A stretch of DNA of 64,000 nucleotides, from assembly GCA_029204225.1 (NCBI GenBank), contig CM055113.1, forward strand, positions 17,949,746 to 18,013,745. The letters run 5' to 3'. The translations under genes were made by a program, and so were the position numbers. The notes under the pieces were generated by a model. It made no database searches and was not told the DNA's origin. It saw only the letters and a program-made list of their open reading frames with translations. Shown piece by piece: positions 1-12,100 of this stretch (position 1 is its first letter; every line of letters starts with the position of its first letter). The stretch is from Diphasiastrum complanatum. Lineage: Eukaryota > Streptophyta > Lycopodiopsida > Lycopodiales > Lycopodiaceae.

Positions 1-1880
1 GATAGATTTTGAAAGTAGCCTTCGTGTTGCATCCAATAGATATATTTGCCATAATGAAAGGAGGGCCTTGAAAGGCAATTCAAATTGCAAATTTCAAGCA
101 TATTCCTTGGTCAATGTCTTCAATTAATGACATGATGCCATTTTGAGTGAATGAAGACTGAAGGCCCACTCCAATGAAAGGCAAAATTCTAATAGTTCAA
201 GATTGATTCAAGTTGAGGATATAAGAATCTCATAAAATTTGCATGTGTGCCATGGACTTTCATATAGAATGGATATTGAACACAAGTCCATTGAATATGT
301 CCTTGAACACAAGTCCATTGAATATGCCCTTGCAGGTACACAAGACAAATCTACCTACCAATTCCAGAATCAATACCCATTGACCAAGTGCTCTATTTTA
401 AATAGTATATTCTATCAAGAAGGGTTAAAGAGATAGGCGTTGCCCAGGAGAGACGATGATGAAACACATAGGAGAGAAAGGTTGTTTTGACTGAGGTTCT
501 CAATATTAGGAGTATGGCCTAAAAATTAGCAAATATCTTACCCTAACTATGGTTGGTAGGGTAAGAGTTACAACTAACTTTAGCAAGTTGGTCCTACTAT
601 ATAGCCAACTAGTTCGTTGAAGGTTGACATCATTTTCATTGTGAGAACTAAGGTTAGAGACAATCCTACTATTGTCTATCAAATAATTAAGAGTGATAGA
701 ATATCGATGAAAATCAACTAGTTGTTGACCGTGGCGTGAGGATTTGTGCATTATTTCAAACTTCAAAAGCCCTTTTATGAATACCGAATAGGAGAGAGTA
801 ACTCGTCGAATTTTCAAGCTTGAATCCAATTTTCTATCTGCTTGTTTAGCTTTTGTGATTTAACCTTATAAGTAACATTTGTAGTCAACTAGAGGTCATT
901 AGGCGAATGAGTACAAACTTCAAGTCTTTTTTATCCTAGTTACTATGATGGTATTAACTAACATCACCTTCTACAAAATGTGAGGTTTATCTTTCATTTC
1001 CAAAAAAGAAGCAATTAATAAACTACCCTCTGTATGCAATAAGAGGAGGAGACAGTCGCATAGATTTTCCAGTCACTAACCCTATGGCCCATGTTAGAAA
1101 GGCCTATTGTTCTCATTTATGGCATCAAAATATGCTAAGAAAACTGAAAACCTATTTTAATTTTAGCTTTGAAGTTTTGAACAATAGAGGATGTCATTAT
1201 GAGGATGTTTTTCCATGAAACATTTAAAAGTGTCAAAGTTTGAAATCACTAACATGAATGTTTATTGGTGTCCATGCTACATATAAAGAACTGATCTACA
1301 AAATAAATAATCCCTTTATAGTTGAAAAACATGGGAATATTATTTTCAATATGGTATGTATGATGTAGTCCACACTGCATGTCCATGAGCTAAAATTTCA
1401 AGATTGGCCTTCTATAGATAGATTGATCGTCCACAAAAATAAAACTATGAGAAGACCTTCAAACATACTTGAAATTCACATTTGGATCAAAATGTGTATA
1501 TACCTTCATGTGAATCCTAGTCATCATCCTTGTATATTATGCTCAAACATTGTACATTTGTATCAAGCAATGTAATGTCAACTTGCAAATTCATTGATAT
1601 TCCATTATTTGGTATTATTCTTTGATTATGTTGGGACATCAACTGAGAAGAGCATATGGAAGATCTTTTAGAATGTAGGATTTGAAAAGGGACCCATGAA
1701 CATCCGATATCACATTGATAGATAGACATGCGTTTTTGGCTTGTCTATTATAGATGGGGATCCTCTTGGTGCAACAACAGAAGAGTGTGAGCAATTGGAA
1801 TTTTTTATTTACTATATAAGAAAATGCAAGTGTCACATAATTTAAGGAATTTAATTTTGTTGACATTTGCCAATGTCAAT
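1..1880. other. AT-rich region without recognisable gene
   Basis: I recognise no protein family in any frame here. The longest open frames are 107 codons or less and show no domain. The stretch looks like decayed intergenic or retroelement-derived DNA. The only clear structure is a short tandem duplication near 276-329. Confidence 0.5.
276..329 (+). repeat. 27-bp tandem duplication
   Basis: Two adjacent 27-bp copies, 276-302 and 303-329, differ at one base (tgtcc versus tgccc). The period is nine codons and an open frame (239-436) passes through both, but that frame has no other protein-like feature. Confidence 0.85.
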
Positions 1881-1884
1881 GTGT

Positions 1885-2462
1885 CATGTGCCAATCTTAG
1901 CATTCAAACATCTAATCCATTCATTAACATCAAATCATAATGGAAATGCAAGAAATCAAGAAAACTAGTCAAAATCAAGAAGATAGCTAAAAGTAGCAAA
2001 ACTTCACCAAATTAGGCAAAGTAAAATATCATTATTCATGAATGGAGATCATTCAAAGGATAGCGGCCTGATTCTAGAGCATGATCATAGCTCTCATATC
2101 CTTTGAGATATGATTATATCCTTTGAATGATCTCTATTCATGAATAATGATATTTAACTAGAACAAGAAACTCTACCAAATTTAACAAAAACCACCAAAT
2201 CTGATGGGGAAGGGATCTAATGCCCGGATACCAAAATTTTCATGTGCCAAACTTAGCATCGAGACATCTAATCCATTCATTAACATCAAATTACAATGGA
2301 AATACAAGAAATCAAAAAAGTAAGCCAAAAATCAAGAAGATAGCTAAAAGTAGCAAAACTTCACCAAATTAGGCAAAGTAAGGTATCTTTATTCATGACT
2401 ATTGATCATTCACAAGATAGGGGCCTGATTCTAGAGCATGATCATAGCTCTCATGTGATTTT
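1885..2462 (+). repeat. direct repeat pair of about 215 bp
   Basis: The block from about 1885 to 2100 recurs at about 2241-2455 with scattered substitutions. Both copies contain the words tagctaaaagtagcaaaact and ctgattctagagcatgatca in the same order. The first copy is followed by an inverted element (2024-2155) that the second lacks. They may be two copies of an LTR or other dispersed repeat, but I could not find termini or coding sequence between them. Confidence 0.75.
2024..2155. repeat. 39-bp inverted repeat (hairpin)
   Basis: The arm at 2024-2062 is the reverse complement of 2117-2155 with one mismatch, separated by a 54-bp loop. The left arm belongs to the direct-repeat block, so the right arm looks like an inverted extra copy of its end. 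It could be a small foldback element or a template-switch product. Confidence 0.85.
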
Positions 2463-2827
2463 AGGCACATGAACCACTTTCTTCATCAAGAAAGCTCTCC
2501 AAGAGAAGTTCCAAGATCTCTTGAAAACTCAAAATTACAAAATGAACAATGGCCTCCAAATTTAGCACGACCTCAGCTATTCATAGTGGTCATTTGTGCC
2601 TCTACTATAAGTTTGAGGCCTTATCTAGCTAAATTGGGCCTTACAACCATTATTACAATTCCACTATTCTCAATTATAGCGAGGTTGTTCAAACCACTCT
2701 ATTAACTGTCCTATTGACTAGTTCTAATCTAATTTAGCTCCATGGCTATATTTGGCAATTCATTAGCAAGCTCATGGGCTAATTACATGCAGCACATGAC
2801 ATTCCCCTTACTTTAAGCATTTTTGCC

Positions 2828-3600
2828 CTAAAAAATGAAGACCATGTAGTCCTTTGTTGAGTGCCATGTCTCGTGAATCCTTTGGCGGTAGTCGAGAAGT
2901 ATTTGGCCACCTTGAATAGGAAACATCTTTTCTTGTATTATTCTTGTCAGTAGCCATTTACCATTTAGATTTTGTTGCCTCAGGTTCAACTTCCAGCTTA
3001 TTGTTGTAGAACAAGATTGCAACGAGTTTTCTTCATAGAGAACCTTTGATCTACAACTGATCTTATAGAATTAATAAGATCACTGAAGAAGAGATTGATG
3101 AAACACAGGAAAGCCTCAAGTTGCATTAGTTCTGTATGGGTTGATAGGATCCAAGCAACATGACATTCAATAGTCTTCTTCCTCAGTATCGTCGTTGATT
3201 GGATAGGCTATCCAATTCCAGATGCGTCTTTTCTTGTCCTTGCATCCGGTTTTGTTGCCTTGTGCATTGCTCCTTGATGTAGGATCACAATATCCTTTCG
3301 TGACTCCAAGGGGTTGATTAAAGCAATGATTTCATCCAAGTTAACTAATTGAGCGTTGGAGTTCCATCTTGTCGAATCATTCTGAGCAAGATTGGTAGTG
3401 TTATCTCGTTGAAGATGGATGGCCATGGATCCATTGGTATCCTCTGTGAGTGAAGCGATGGGTATAGCTCCTGATAGATCAAAATAGTAGTGCTCCAAAT
3501 CAAATGATTCATTGTCCAAATTTGGCCACATTCCAGTTGTTTCCAACTCATCATTATGTTCCAAGAGAGCGTCATTATGTTGGAATATGAACAACTCATA
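2828..3600 (-). pseudogene. unrecognised decayed reading frame
   Basis: An open frame of 128 codons (3208-3594) is acidic at its start and ends in a basic run. A further 64-codon frame follows at 2828-3022 in a different frame. The conceptual product matches no domain I know. It lies just downstream, on the same strand, of gypsy gag/pol sequence at 4848-6039, so a retroelement origin is possible. Function unknown. Confidence 0.25.
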
Positions 3601-3627
3601 TTCGTTCTGTTGTAAGCAATGATGATC

Positions 3628-4073
3628 TCTTTAGAAATGGATTGATGAATGTCCTTGCTCTTTCTCTCTTTTTATTCAAATTTAAAAAAGTGTGGGTTTC
3701 TTTCCTTCCCTAACCTGAATCCAAGATCTAGTCAATCTAGCATCAAAGAGACGGAGTTAGTTGTCACGCGGAGGTTCGTTCCCATGAGAGCGATAGTATA
3801 GTTCAGATTTCAACATGAATGGAGGATCTAACACTAACATCCATTAACACTAAGCATTAACACTACATCCATTAACCCTACTTCCATTAACCCTACTTCC
3901 ATAACAATGATAGAAACTTACTCTTCTCTCTCTCCTTTTCTCTCTCACAAAAAGCATAAAAAATAGCAATCCCAATAATGATCAAATCCAACAATTAGCA
4001 AATACAAAGGAAGAATGAGAAATGGAGGAAAAGAGAGGAAGAGCAAGGACATTCATCAATCCATTTCTAAAGA
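3628..4073. repeat. 43-bp inverted repeat flanking 360 bp
   Basis: Bases 3628-3670 are the reverse complement of 4031-4073 with one mismatch. Immediately after the left arm starts a block of about 35 bp (tttattcaaatttaaaaaag core) that recurs in direct orientation at 4189-4223. The combination suggests an inversion or template switch inside a larger repeat, probably an LTR of the neighbouring gypsy relic. Confidence 0.85.
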
Positions 4074-4099
4074 GAACCAATCTGCTTTATTGAAATGAG

Positions 4100-4840
4100 G
4101 AAATGAACATCAGGAGCAACTCAAGTTGGTCCCTTTTTATAGTAGAGAGGAGGACCCTTGCCTCTGAATCCTATTGGTCCAGTCTTGTCTCTCTTTTTAT
4201 TCAAATTTAAAAAAGTGTGGGAACCATCAAAATTGGAGGGAAACCCAACTTTATTCACTAACTTGACATTTAGGCCCTGCGACATTAAAAGTCCCGCAAA
4301 AAGGCCTAAAGTCCTTTATTAACTTTTAACTAATCAATCAAATAACTATGTGATCATCGGGTTGGACTTCCACACGCAGGGTGCCAAATCCCTCTCATTT
4401 ATTAACTAGGGTTAGGGTTGCCTTGGGATCCGCAAACCCTCCAACAGTATCCCCCACCAAAACTGGTGGCAGTCCCACGACACCTACAATATGCAGTTAT
4501 TGGGAACTTTTATTGGCTCCGCGCCGAATCTTAATTAAATGATACTGCACCTTCTCCATAAAGTCGAGGCGTGCAAACTGGTGGTGGTCCCACGACACCT
4601 CGCGAGATTTATTACTTGGGGCTCTGATTTGCCTCATGCTGGATCTTTATTAGATGGTACTGAACCTTCTCCATGAATTCCGAGCGCGTTGTGTTTAAAT
4701 CAATGTTGTGCAAAAAAAAGCACTTATTAACTCCTCCTTAATAAGATCTGTGACATTTGGATTACAACAATAAAATCTTGTCACTTTTGGCACTACATCA
4801 AGTATCAAGTGAATGGTATGCTCGATTACTGAAGTAGGAA
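4100..4840. other. probable gypsy LTR or untranslated remnant
   Basis: No coding potential is seen. The phrase ggtggcagtcccacgacacc near 4464 recurs near 4579 as ggtggtcccacgacacctcg, so there is an internal duplication of about 115 bp. It lies directly downstream of minus-strand gypsy pol, where an LTR or untranslated region would be expected. I could not fix termini. Confidence 0.3.
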
Positions 4841-4847
4841 TCCCTGT

Positions 4848-6039
4848 CTAATCCTTGTATGTCCAAGCAAAACAATCTTGATATTTGATCAACAACTTTC
4901 TTAATGCATTGAATTGGTCTGATGTAAGTTGTGTTCCAACTTGAACAATCTTTTCAAACTCTCCTGGTTCAAAGATTCGTAGATGAGTCCTAGCTGGTCC
5001 ATTGTAAACTTCTTGTGTTTTTGGCACTTGATCTTCAGGTTCATGATGAGCTTTAGGTAACATGATCACAATATCATCAAGGGTATAACATTTGAAATGA
5101 TCTAGCATATCATGATGAACATCATCTTATTTCCAGGTTCCATCCGTGTAAGGCTCCATTTATCACATAGCTTTGTTGAAATTAGATTGACTCTTGAACC
5201 TCCATCTATCACGGTTGCCTCTTGACTAAACCGTTTATGTTGTATCGGCATGGTGATATTTCTCTACTCACTCTCCCAAGTTGCACCTACATTGAGTACT
5301 TAGTTTGAATCTTGAAAGCAGGCACAACATAGTGGTCCATACTGGGCTGTTGGTTCTATCTTGGTCATCTCTCGGCTAACACTTCTTTAGCTTGAGGCAC
5401 CAACTTTAGAAATTCACCCAATGTAATATCTATCTTGCTAGATAGAATATTCATGATCAGTTCTGCTTGCGGCGCTTCAAGTTCGGTCATCTTGAAGGGT
5501 TCTTTGTGATGGTGCAACTGAGTGTTAACATATCTTCGTGGATCATGTAAATTTGATGGCAACACAAGGGAAAAATGAATCTCTTCTACAGCTTTGGCGG
5601 CTTTCAATGCCTCCTCTTCTTGTAAGTCTTTGATGCACTACCTCATGTTGTGGTATTTCTTCTTCTCAAAGTTGAGATTTGGATACACCCCCGATGCAAT
5701 AGGTAGATCAGTAGCTGACACAGATTCAGCAGATGCTGGATCAACGACAGCTCCTTTCTGCTTCTGAGCTCGTGTAACAACCATCACTTGTGCACTTGGT
5801 TAAATAGGTTGAACTGTTGGCCTTTGCTTAGTTGTAATCACATTCAAAAGATTAGTTACCGGCAGTGGTTTTGGTCTTGCTAGACAATCCTTATAACAAA
5901 GTCCATAACCGCATTTCCGACCAAAGGGAGTAAACTTTTTTTTAGACGGACATTCATCAATTTTATGATTTTCTCCACATCCAAAGCATCTGCTTGAAAT
6001 CAAAAGATCAATAAATAATATTGTAGTTGTTATGCACAT
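4848..6039 (-). pseudogene. Ty3/gypsy gag-protease-pol fragment
   Basis: Read 5' to 3' on the minus strand, the segment starts with a cysteine-rich zinc-knuckle stretch (CFGCGENHKIDEC, near 5985-5940). A charged linker follows (5365-5607), and then the pre-reverse-transcriptase motif KYQDCFAWTYKD (4848-4890). The last part has the same layout as the frame at 58947-59555 (KYRDVFAWNYKE), so both belong to one gypsy lineage. At least three frame breaks and several stops separate the pieces. The reverse transcriptase, RNase H and integrase that should follow are absent. Confidence 0.75.
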
Positions 6040-6059
6040 ATTATTCTAAATGATTGTAT

Positions 6060-6443
6060 GATCTCGAATGAATATTTGTTTGTTATTATTCGTGTATCTC
6101 ATTTACTTGTTTATTGAATTCCGCACACTGGTTTAATTTTGTTGAATGCTATATTACTCTATAACGTAGATCGACAGTGTCTGTCTACATTCTGAAGGAT
6201 TGTAGGAATGATATATATAGCGGGCAGTGACCAGCAATCATATCTGAATTTCACACAAACTAATTTTGTTCGCGAATGTTTTCACTTTGTGTTTCGTTTC
6301 GCGATCACTTGGCTTTCAGCATAAATCAATTTCAGAGCTCATTCAAGTTTTGTTTTACCTCGTTTCATTTTGTCTAGTTTCGTTTTGTTTCATTACAGAG
6401 CCTGATTGATCTTTTTGTGAATGCTTCTCGTTTCGTTACAGGT
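6060..6443. repeat. LTR-like repeat fragment (tttcgttacag family)
   Basis: The end of this block (gcctgattgatctttttgtg and the tttcgttacag words) recurs at 34668-34757. It sits exactly between the gypsy fragment and a copia integrase fragment whose reading stops at its border. It is probably part of an LTR or leader of a dispersed family. Termini are not certain. Confidence 0.45.
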
Positions 6444-6445
6444 AG

Positions 6446-6953
6446 GGGCAAGATAACTCCTCCTTGATCCCTTCTTGATCACAAAAGTCTTTAAAGTCAT
6501 TGGGGATATATTCTCCTCCATTATCACTTCTAAAGAACTTGATCTTGTGATTATGGTGCTTTTCAACAAAAGTCTTGAATTTTACAAAACTCTCAAAAAC
6601 ATGTGCTTTAGAGTAAAGTAGATATACCCATCCATATCTTGAGTAGTCATCTATAAAGGTGACACACATTGTGGCTCCACCATTGCTCTTTGTGCTAGCA
6701 AAATGCACATCCGAGTGGATCAACTCCACTCGAGAGGATGACTTGTCTTTGTGATTGAGCTTGAAAAAGGTAACTTGTGTGCCTTAGCCAAGGCACAAGC
6801 TTCACATACCCTTTCCTCCTTTGCCAAAGATCTTGGAAGGCCAAGAGCAAGCTCCTCCTTGCACATAGCTTCCATGGACTTGGTGTTGATGTGACCAAGC
6901 CTCTTGTGCCACAAGTCAAATGTGGTCATCTTGGTATCCTCGGTTACCATCAA
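6446..6953 (-). pseudogene. Ty1/copia integrase fragment
   Basis: The frame 6720-6953 carries the GAG-pre-integrase motif (LWHKRLGH, then a C..C pair). The frame 6436-6729 carries the integrase core with TFIDDYSR (first Asp) and RSDNGGEY (second Asp). The two are in different frames. Reading breaks off right after the CPY that normally precedes the catalytic Glu motif, exactly where the LTR-like repeat begins. The related copies at 42061-42966 and 61666-63000 keep that Glu motif. It is a truncated relic. Confidence 0.85.
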
Positions 6954-7141
6954 AACTTGGTTAGGTTTATAAAAGTATCAATCTTGTTCCCCTTGCTATG
7001 ATCATCCCACTTTTCTTGAGGGTGGATTTCAAATCCAAGAATCATTTGTTCTTCTCTACATCAACCACCAAGATAGTGAATTTGCCATGAAAATATATGA
7101 AAATCTTTTGATTGCTTGTTGATTACAATAAGGTGGATTGA

Positions 7142-7753
7142 TTGAAATTTTTGGCATTTAAAATAAAAATTGAAATTTATAAGCAATCTGATTCTCTTAA
7201 CTCAAATTCTAATGAAGTCGAAAGTATTTTGGTTATAGGAGTTCCACAACATGGCCCACATGAGTCTTCTGAATTTGAAAATAACAAGAATTCAAGCGAA
7301 AAACTAAAAATTTCTACAATTCATGTGCAGATTATTCCACCACCACAGCAGCCAGCACACGCACCAAAATACGCAACAGACTTATCTTCGGCACACCAAC
7401 TTTTGGGTACTTTTGTCCAGGAGGCGGTGGTGACCAAAGCAATAAAAAATAATACGACACTACGAGCTGAACTCGGTAAACTCCAACAAGACCTGTAGTT
7501 GGCCAGTCAACATGAGCACACGCAAAAGGACGAGGTCCTTCAGTTGAAAAAACACGAAGATAGCCTCCAGGCTTATATCATGGGGCTCACAAAAGCAGCC
7601 ACGGACGCTTCAGCTAAAGTCCAGGAGCTCCAGCAAGAAGCTGTGCAAAGGCACGCGCCCCCCTCCATACGCAATTACAGATCTATGAAACGGAAAATAC
7701 ACGTTTGGGAGCAAAGGTGCAAGCGCTCCAAAACGAGAAGGCCGCCTGGTTAG
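7142..7753 (+). pseudogene. coiled-coil reading frames, possible retroelement accessory ORF
   Basis: Two adjacent in-frame stretches of 118 and 84 codons are separated by a single TAG at 7496-7498. The first has a Ser/Asn-rich head, a short proline run (IIPPPQQPAHAP) and then a Leu/Ala/Glu-rich helix. The second continues the heptad-like pattern and ends in a basic tail rich in Lys/Arg. That fits one coiled-coil protein with a nonsense mutation. No catalytic domain is seen. It could be a gag or accessory protein of a gypsy element; the assignment is inference. Confidence 0.35.
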
Positions 7754-7949
7754 CCCAACCAGTATCTGCAGATAGGCCGCTTACGCAACCATAGATGAAT
7801 TCTCTTCAAGCAGCAGGTGTTGGTCTATGCGCGAACCCTGAATAACTATCAGGCTGAATTCAACAAATATCGCGTGAGTGTCAGCCAGGCCAAGAGCGCC
7901 CTCTACTGCACCTTCTCCATAAAATTGAGTCGGACAGTGTTGAAATCTA

Positions 7950-8400
7950 GGTTTGCGGCAAAAAACAACGATGGGCTCCGAAAATCCACTTTGAGGTCGT
8001 CCAAGCTGTGAATCGAGATTCCCAGGAGCCTCCCATCATTGTTGCATGGAAATACAATCTTGCCACTGGCAACTGATCTTTAACACTATCTGATGCCATT
8101 GGCTTATTCGGATCGAATGCCAAAGTGTGAAGGCAATCATCCCATCGCGTTGGAATGGACGCCAGTAGAGTTAGATCTTTTGCGAATAGCGTCCATTGCC
8201 TCACTGTTGGATCAGGAGAGTGGACATATTCCCGCTGGTATGCTTATAAGGCACTCTGGAAATCCACTGATATCTCCCAATTCAAAGGTTGGTGGATGAT
8301 TGGCCAGTTTGGCGTATGGATGGTAATTTTGTCCATGACCAATCCCAAATCCTTCCACTTGTAAAACAATTGATCAGACAGATCTTGATTCTACCAACAA
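7950..8400 (-). other. weak reading frame, no assignment
   Basis: A minus-strand frame of 85 codons (7947-8204) has Trp-rich, protein-like composition (WTLFAKDLTLLASIPTRWDD). Similar composition continues upstream to about 8380 across a stop and a shift. No family is recognised. It lies antisense to the plus-strand coiled-coil region boundary, so two unrelated relics may meet here. Confidence 0.2.
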
Positions 8401-8651
8401 AGTGCGTCGTTTACTTGACAAAGGATGAGAAAGAAATGAACGCGAACTCAAAACATTTCTATTCATGACCAATTCGAAAGATTCGCAAAGGATTCGCGAA
8501 ATTTGTCTTGCAGTCAACTAGAAAGATTCGCGAAGGATTTAACACATGTCCACTTTGCCTAAAACGGCACGTCGCTCACGATATTTGCAAAAAGACGTCG
8601 ATTCCATTCCTTAAGAATGTTCGCTTTCCCGAACGCTGACTTATAGTAGAA

Positions 8652-8848
8652 GTAAGTAAAAAAGGTTAAAGTGCAAAGAGAGGTCTAAAGAGGTAAGGGT
8701 GTAGGACCTTCTATTGTAAGTAAAAAAGGTTAAAGTGCAAAGAGAGGTCTAAAGAGGTAAGGGTGTAGGACCTTTTTAACAAAGGAACGGCCATTGTATG
8801 TTGCAGCCATAATGTATGTAGTGTAGGAGCAGATTAAAGCAAAGAACC

Positions 8849-8882
<34 letters not shown>

Positions 8883-8998
8883 AGGGTGTAGGACCTTTTT
8901 AACGAAGGAACGGCCATTGTATGTTGCAGCCATAATGTATGTAGTGTAGGAGTAGATTAAAGCAAAGAACCATGAGAGAGAGAGAGAGAGAGAGAGCT
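8652..8998 (+). repeat. nested tandem duplications with GA tails
   Basis: A 64-bp unit (8652-8715) is repeated at 8716-8775. Overlapping its end, a 123-bp unit (8754-8876) is repeated at 8877-8998. Both copies of the longer unit end in a GA microsatellite, which points to slippage or unequal exchange anchored on the GA tract. Only a few substitutions separate the copies, so the events are recent. Confidence 0.9.
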
Positions 8999-9648
8999 TT
9001 ATTTATGTCTTTTCCAAGCCAGAAGGCATATAAGACTAGCATTATACATGTCAAGTGCATGGTATCGGTGGGAGAATATGAAAACGTCTCCAAATCATAG
9101 CGAAAGAAAACAACATATCTAAATACTATAAACTGAACTGAATTGAATTGAGATGAGTGAGATAGGTACGTATATAATGTTGCTAGATATACAAAGTGAG
9201 GCATAGCAACAACAATATCAATATCATCATGATCTGCTGTTGAGAAAGAAGGATGTGACGCAAGCTGCAGCATGAGGTAGCTTTGGTGGTCAGTGATGTC
9301 ATCTAGGAGGATGAGAAGCATGTCTCCACATGATAGGACGGATAGGTTGAACTACGACATGACTATGAATGGTACGTTGTCTACAATCTCTGCGGATATG
9401 TACCATTGTCCATCTCATCATCAAACTCCGGGTCCTGGCGTGGTCTTCTCCTAGAGAAGAAAGAGATAATATGAGACTGAGAGTTGGGATCCTCATGTGC
9501 TATGAGCGAGTGAAGTGTAGTTGTGAAACAAGCAGTGGTATCTCCCTATGATCTCATAGTATATCGGGCATTTGAAAATAAAATGTTCCTCAACCTCCCT
9601 CAAAGAGCATAATTGGCATATTTGTTCCTCTCTGGGAACATTGTGGAA

Positions 9649-9797
<149 letters not shown>

Positions 9798-10299
9798 CAC
9801 AATGTAACCGGTGTATGCTGAAATGGCAGTAATATATCCTTATGATTTCATAATAGATTGGGCATTTGAATAAAAAGTGGTCCTCAAACCCCACCTTAGA
9901 TAAAGAACATAGTTGGCAAATCCTCTCCTTTGTGGTGGTACTCTAGAACTGTCCAATCTCAATCGCCAATTGATGTGAGGAGACTCAGCTGGCCCAATGC
10001 GAATTTAAGATTGTGAGATAATCTTGAATCAAGATAGCGTGGTAAAATTGGGAGCCCAATTGCATCTAACTCTAGAAAGTGAGTCTGCAATAGTTGGGTT
10101 TGACACCTAGCTGGCCTTGCCATGCTCAAGCAAAAAATACTCGTATAAAAAATGTTTGATATAATCATGGGTGCGTGATGGAAGATCAGTGATAGAAATG
10201 CCAAGTGTATCAAGTAAGTGAGAGGGGTGGAAAAACCATGATAATCGATACTTTGACTGTGAAGATGCTGAGACGAGGTAAGTGTTGTATATGTGTATC

Positions 10300-12100
10300 T
10301 TTGCTCATATGTGGAGAACAACATGACTTGTCGAATATATGTGATAAGTCGAAAGATGGCATCAAGCTATAAAGGTCGAACTACAACTTTGCCAAAATGA
10401 CTTGATGTGGGGTGGAGGGCTTAGCCCGTATCATGTGTGATAACATAAGAATTTGCAAGCTCAAAATATTGGGCAATTAGATGAAGTGAGACCTGTGCAT
10501 CATGCCTTTGTTGCATATAGGGCTTTGGGGGTAACGATAGTATCAAAGAGCCGACATTGACTAGGGGCATTCGAAATAAAGCCGAAAACATAACTTGTCT
10601 AGTTGGACAAGGGAAGCGTGGCCCTTCTCAAGTCTACTGGAAGTTGTCTGTCTCATGCCAAATATAAGACCAATGAAGAGCACCCTAGATAAGTGTAGGA
10701 TGATACAATCTCTAGTGGCTATCCGTCAAAGATGAGCTCTTGTCACTGCATGAAGGCCCTAGATGTGTTGAAGACCATAAGCTTGGTCTTTGTGATGTTA
10801 ACCCCAAACCCCATTTCATACATAAAGCATGAAGATTGTTTAATTGTCTTTGTAAACCATCTCTAGTTGTGGAACCAAAGCCACATCATTTGCATAAAGA
10901 AGGATTGCAATTGGAATATCACCAAGCCTGGAACTTGCGCCACCACACTGCTTGATAACTCTCTCAAGATCATTGATATATATATATATATATATGATTT
11001 AGACAGAGTCGGTGAGAGGGAACGACCCTGCTTCACCCCAGTGGGTACTCCACATGTGCTTTGGGATGCCAATGCCACTCAAAAAAAAACCAAGAACTCT
11101 CTCATAAAGTGACATCACTGCCAGAGCCATGTCAATGGAGAAACCAAGATCACATAGTCGTTGGATGAGTAGGGATCGTGAAACAGAGTCAAAGGTTTTT
11201 TGTGAAGTCAACAGAATAACAGTAAACCTGCTCTTTCCTATGTCTAGCTTTCTCGATAATAGCCCAAAGAGTGAAGACATGATCTATGGTGGAATAATGA
11301 GCTCAAAAAGTTGCTTTTTCCAATGCATGTAGTCTCTTGGTCTCATACCTAAAATTCACTACTAACTAAAGAATGGTACCATATCGCTTCAAAATCATGT
11401 GCTCGATCGTGATAGTGCGGTAGTTTCCAGCATTAATGGGGTCACTAGTTTTGTGAATGGGATGAAAGATGTTGGTGCGCCAAGGAAACTAGAGACAATC
11501 GCTCAGTTGAGTGAAGGGGTAAGGACAGGTGAAAGTGTGTTTGGAATGTGGATCAATTCAAGGTCGTCAATATCTTGGATATGGCGACTCTGCTTTTTCT
11601 TGATGGCTATTAGGACCATGTTAGAGTTGAAAAAGGCAAACTCAAAAGGACGAGGAGGAGATGGAGATGGGTGTGTCCGTGGCTGTGGTGTATAATGTAG
11701 TGGGATATTTAGTCCAAGTATGTAGATCCTCAAGAAGAAGGTGGAGCATGGGGGATAAACTCATGCCAAAAACCACTCGTGGAGGTACTATGAACAAGAT
11801 GTTTCCCTTCCTGTGTTTTGTATACATGTTTTTTACAGTGGAGTGTGCTGTGGAGAGATTGACGGGTCATATGAAGATGTGGCTCATGTAAGTGTGCACG
11901 GAAAACTTTGAGATGTAATAAACAACAATCGACATCAAACCAAGCAGGTCGTATGGGACGGTGGGATGATATGGGTTTGCACCGATGGAGTTTGAATGGG
12001 AAAGACAATAATGCAACATTTTGGAGTGAGGCGGTGAGGAAGAAGGCTGGTGACTCCAACGAGTTATGATATTGGAAGCGACAAAATTGCGAGGTAAGAG
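10300..12100 (-). pseudogene. LINE (non-LTR retrotransposon) reverse transcriptase remnant
   Basis: In minus-strand order the frames give a run resembling GDP..NYRTITI (about 11460-11400), then KTFDSVSRSLL and LCDLGFSIDMAL (11280-11130). GVPTGVKQG and LSPTL follow (near 11030). Next is a FADD-type catalytic box, here YANDVALV with Asp replaced by Asn (about 10880), and then a thumb-like stretch. This order matches the reverse transcriptase of plant LINEs. Frames change at least four times, and a short TA run (10977-10995) lies inside. Upstream 11500-12060 shows frames (RPAWFDVDC) resembling the linker between endonuclease and reverse transcriptase. No intact endonuclease is seen. Confidence 0.8.

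Noticed and set aside
2469-2705. 78-codon frame with a hydrophobic C-terminal half
   Set aside because: Adjacent to a dispersed repeat, no homologue recognised, and length is within chance for AT-rich DNA.
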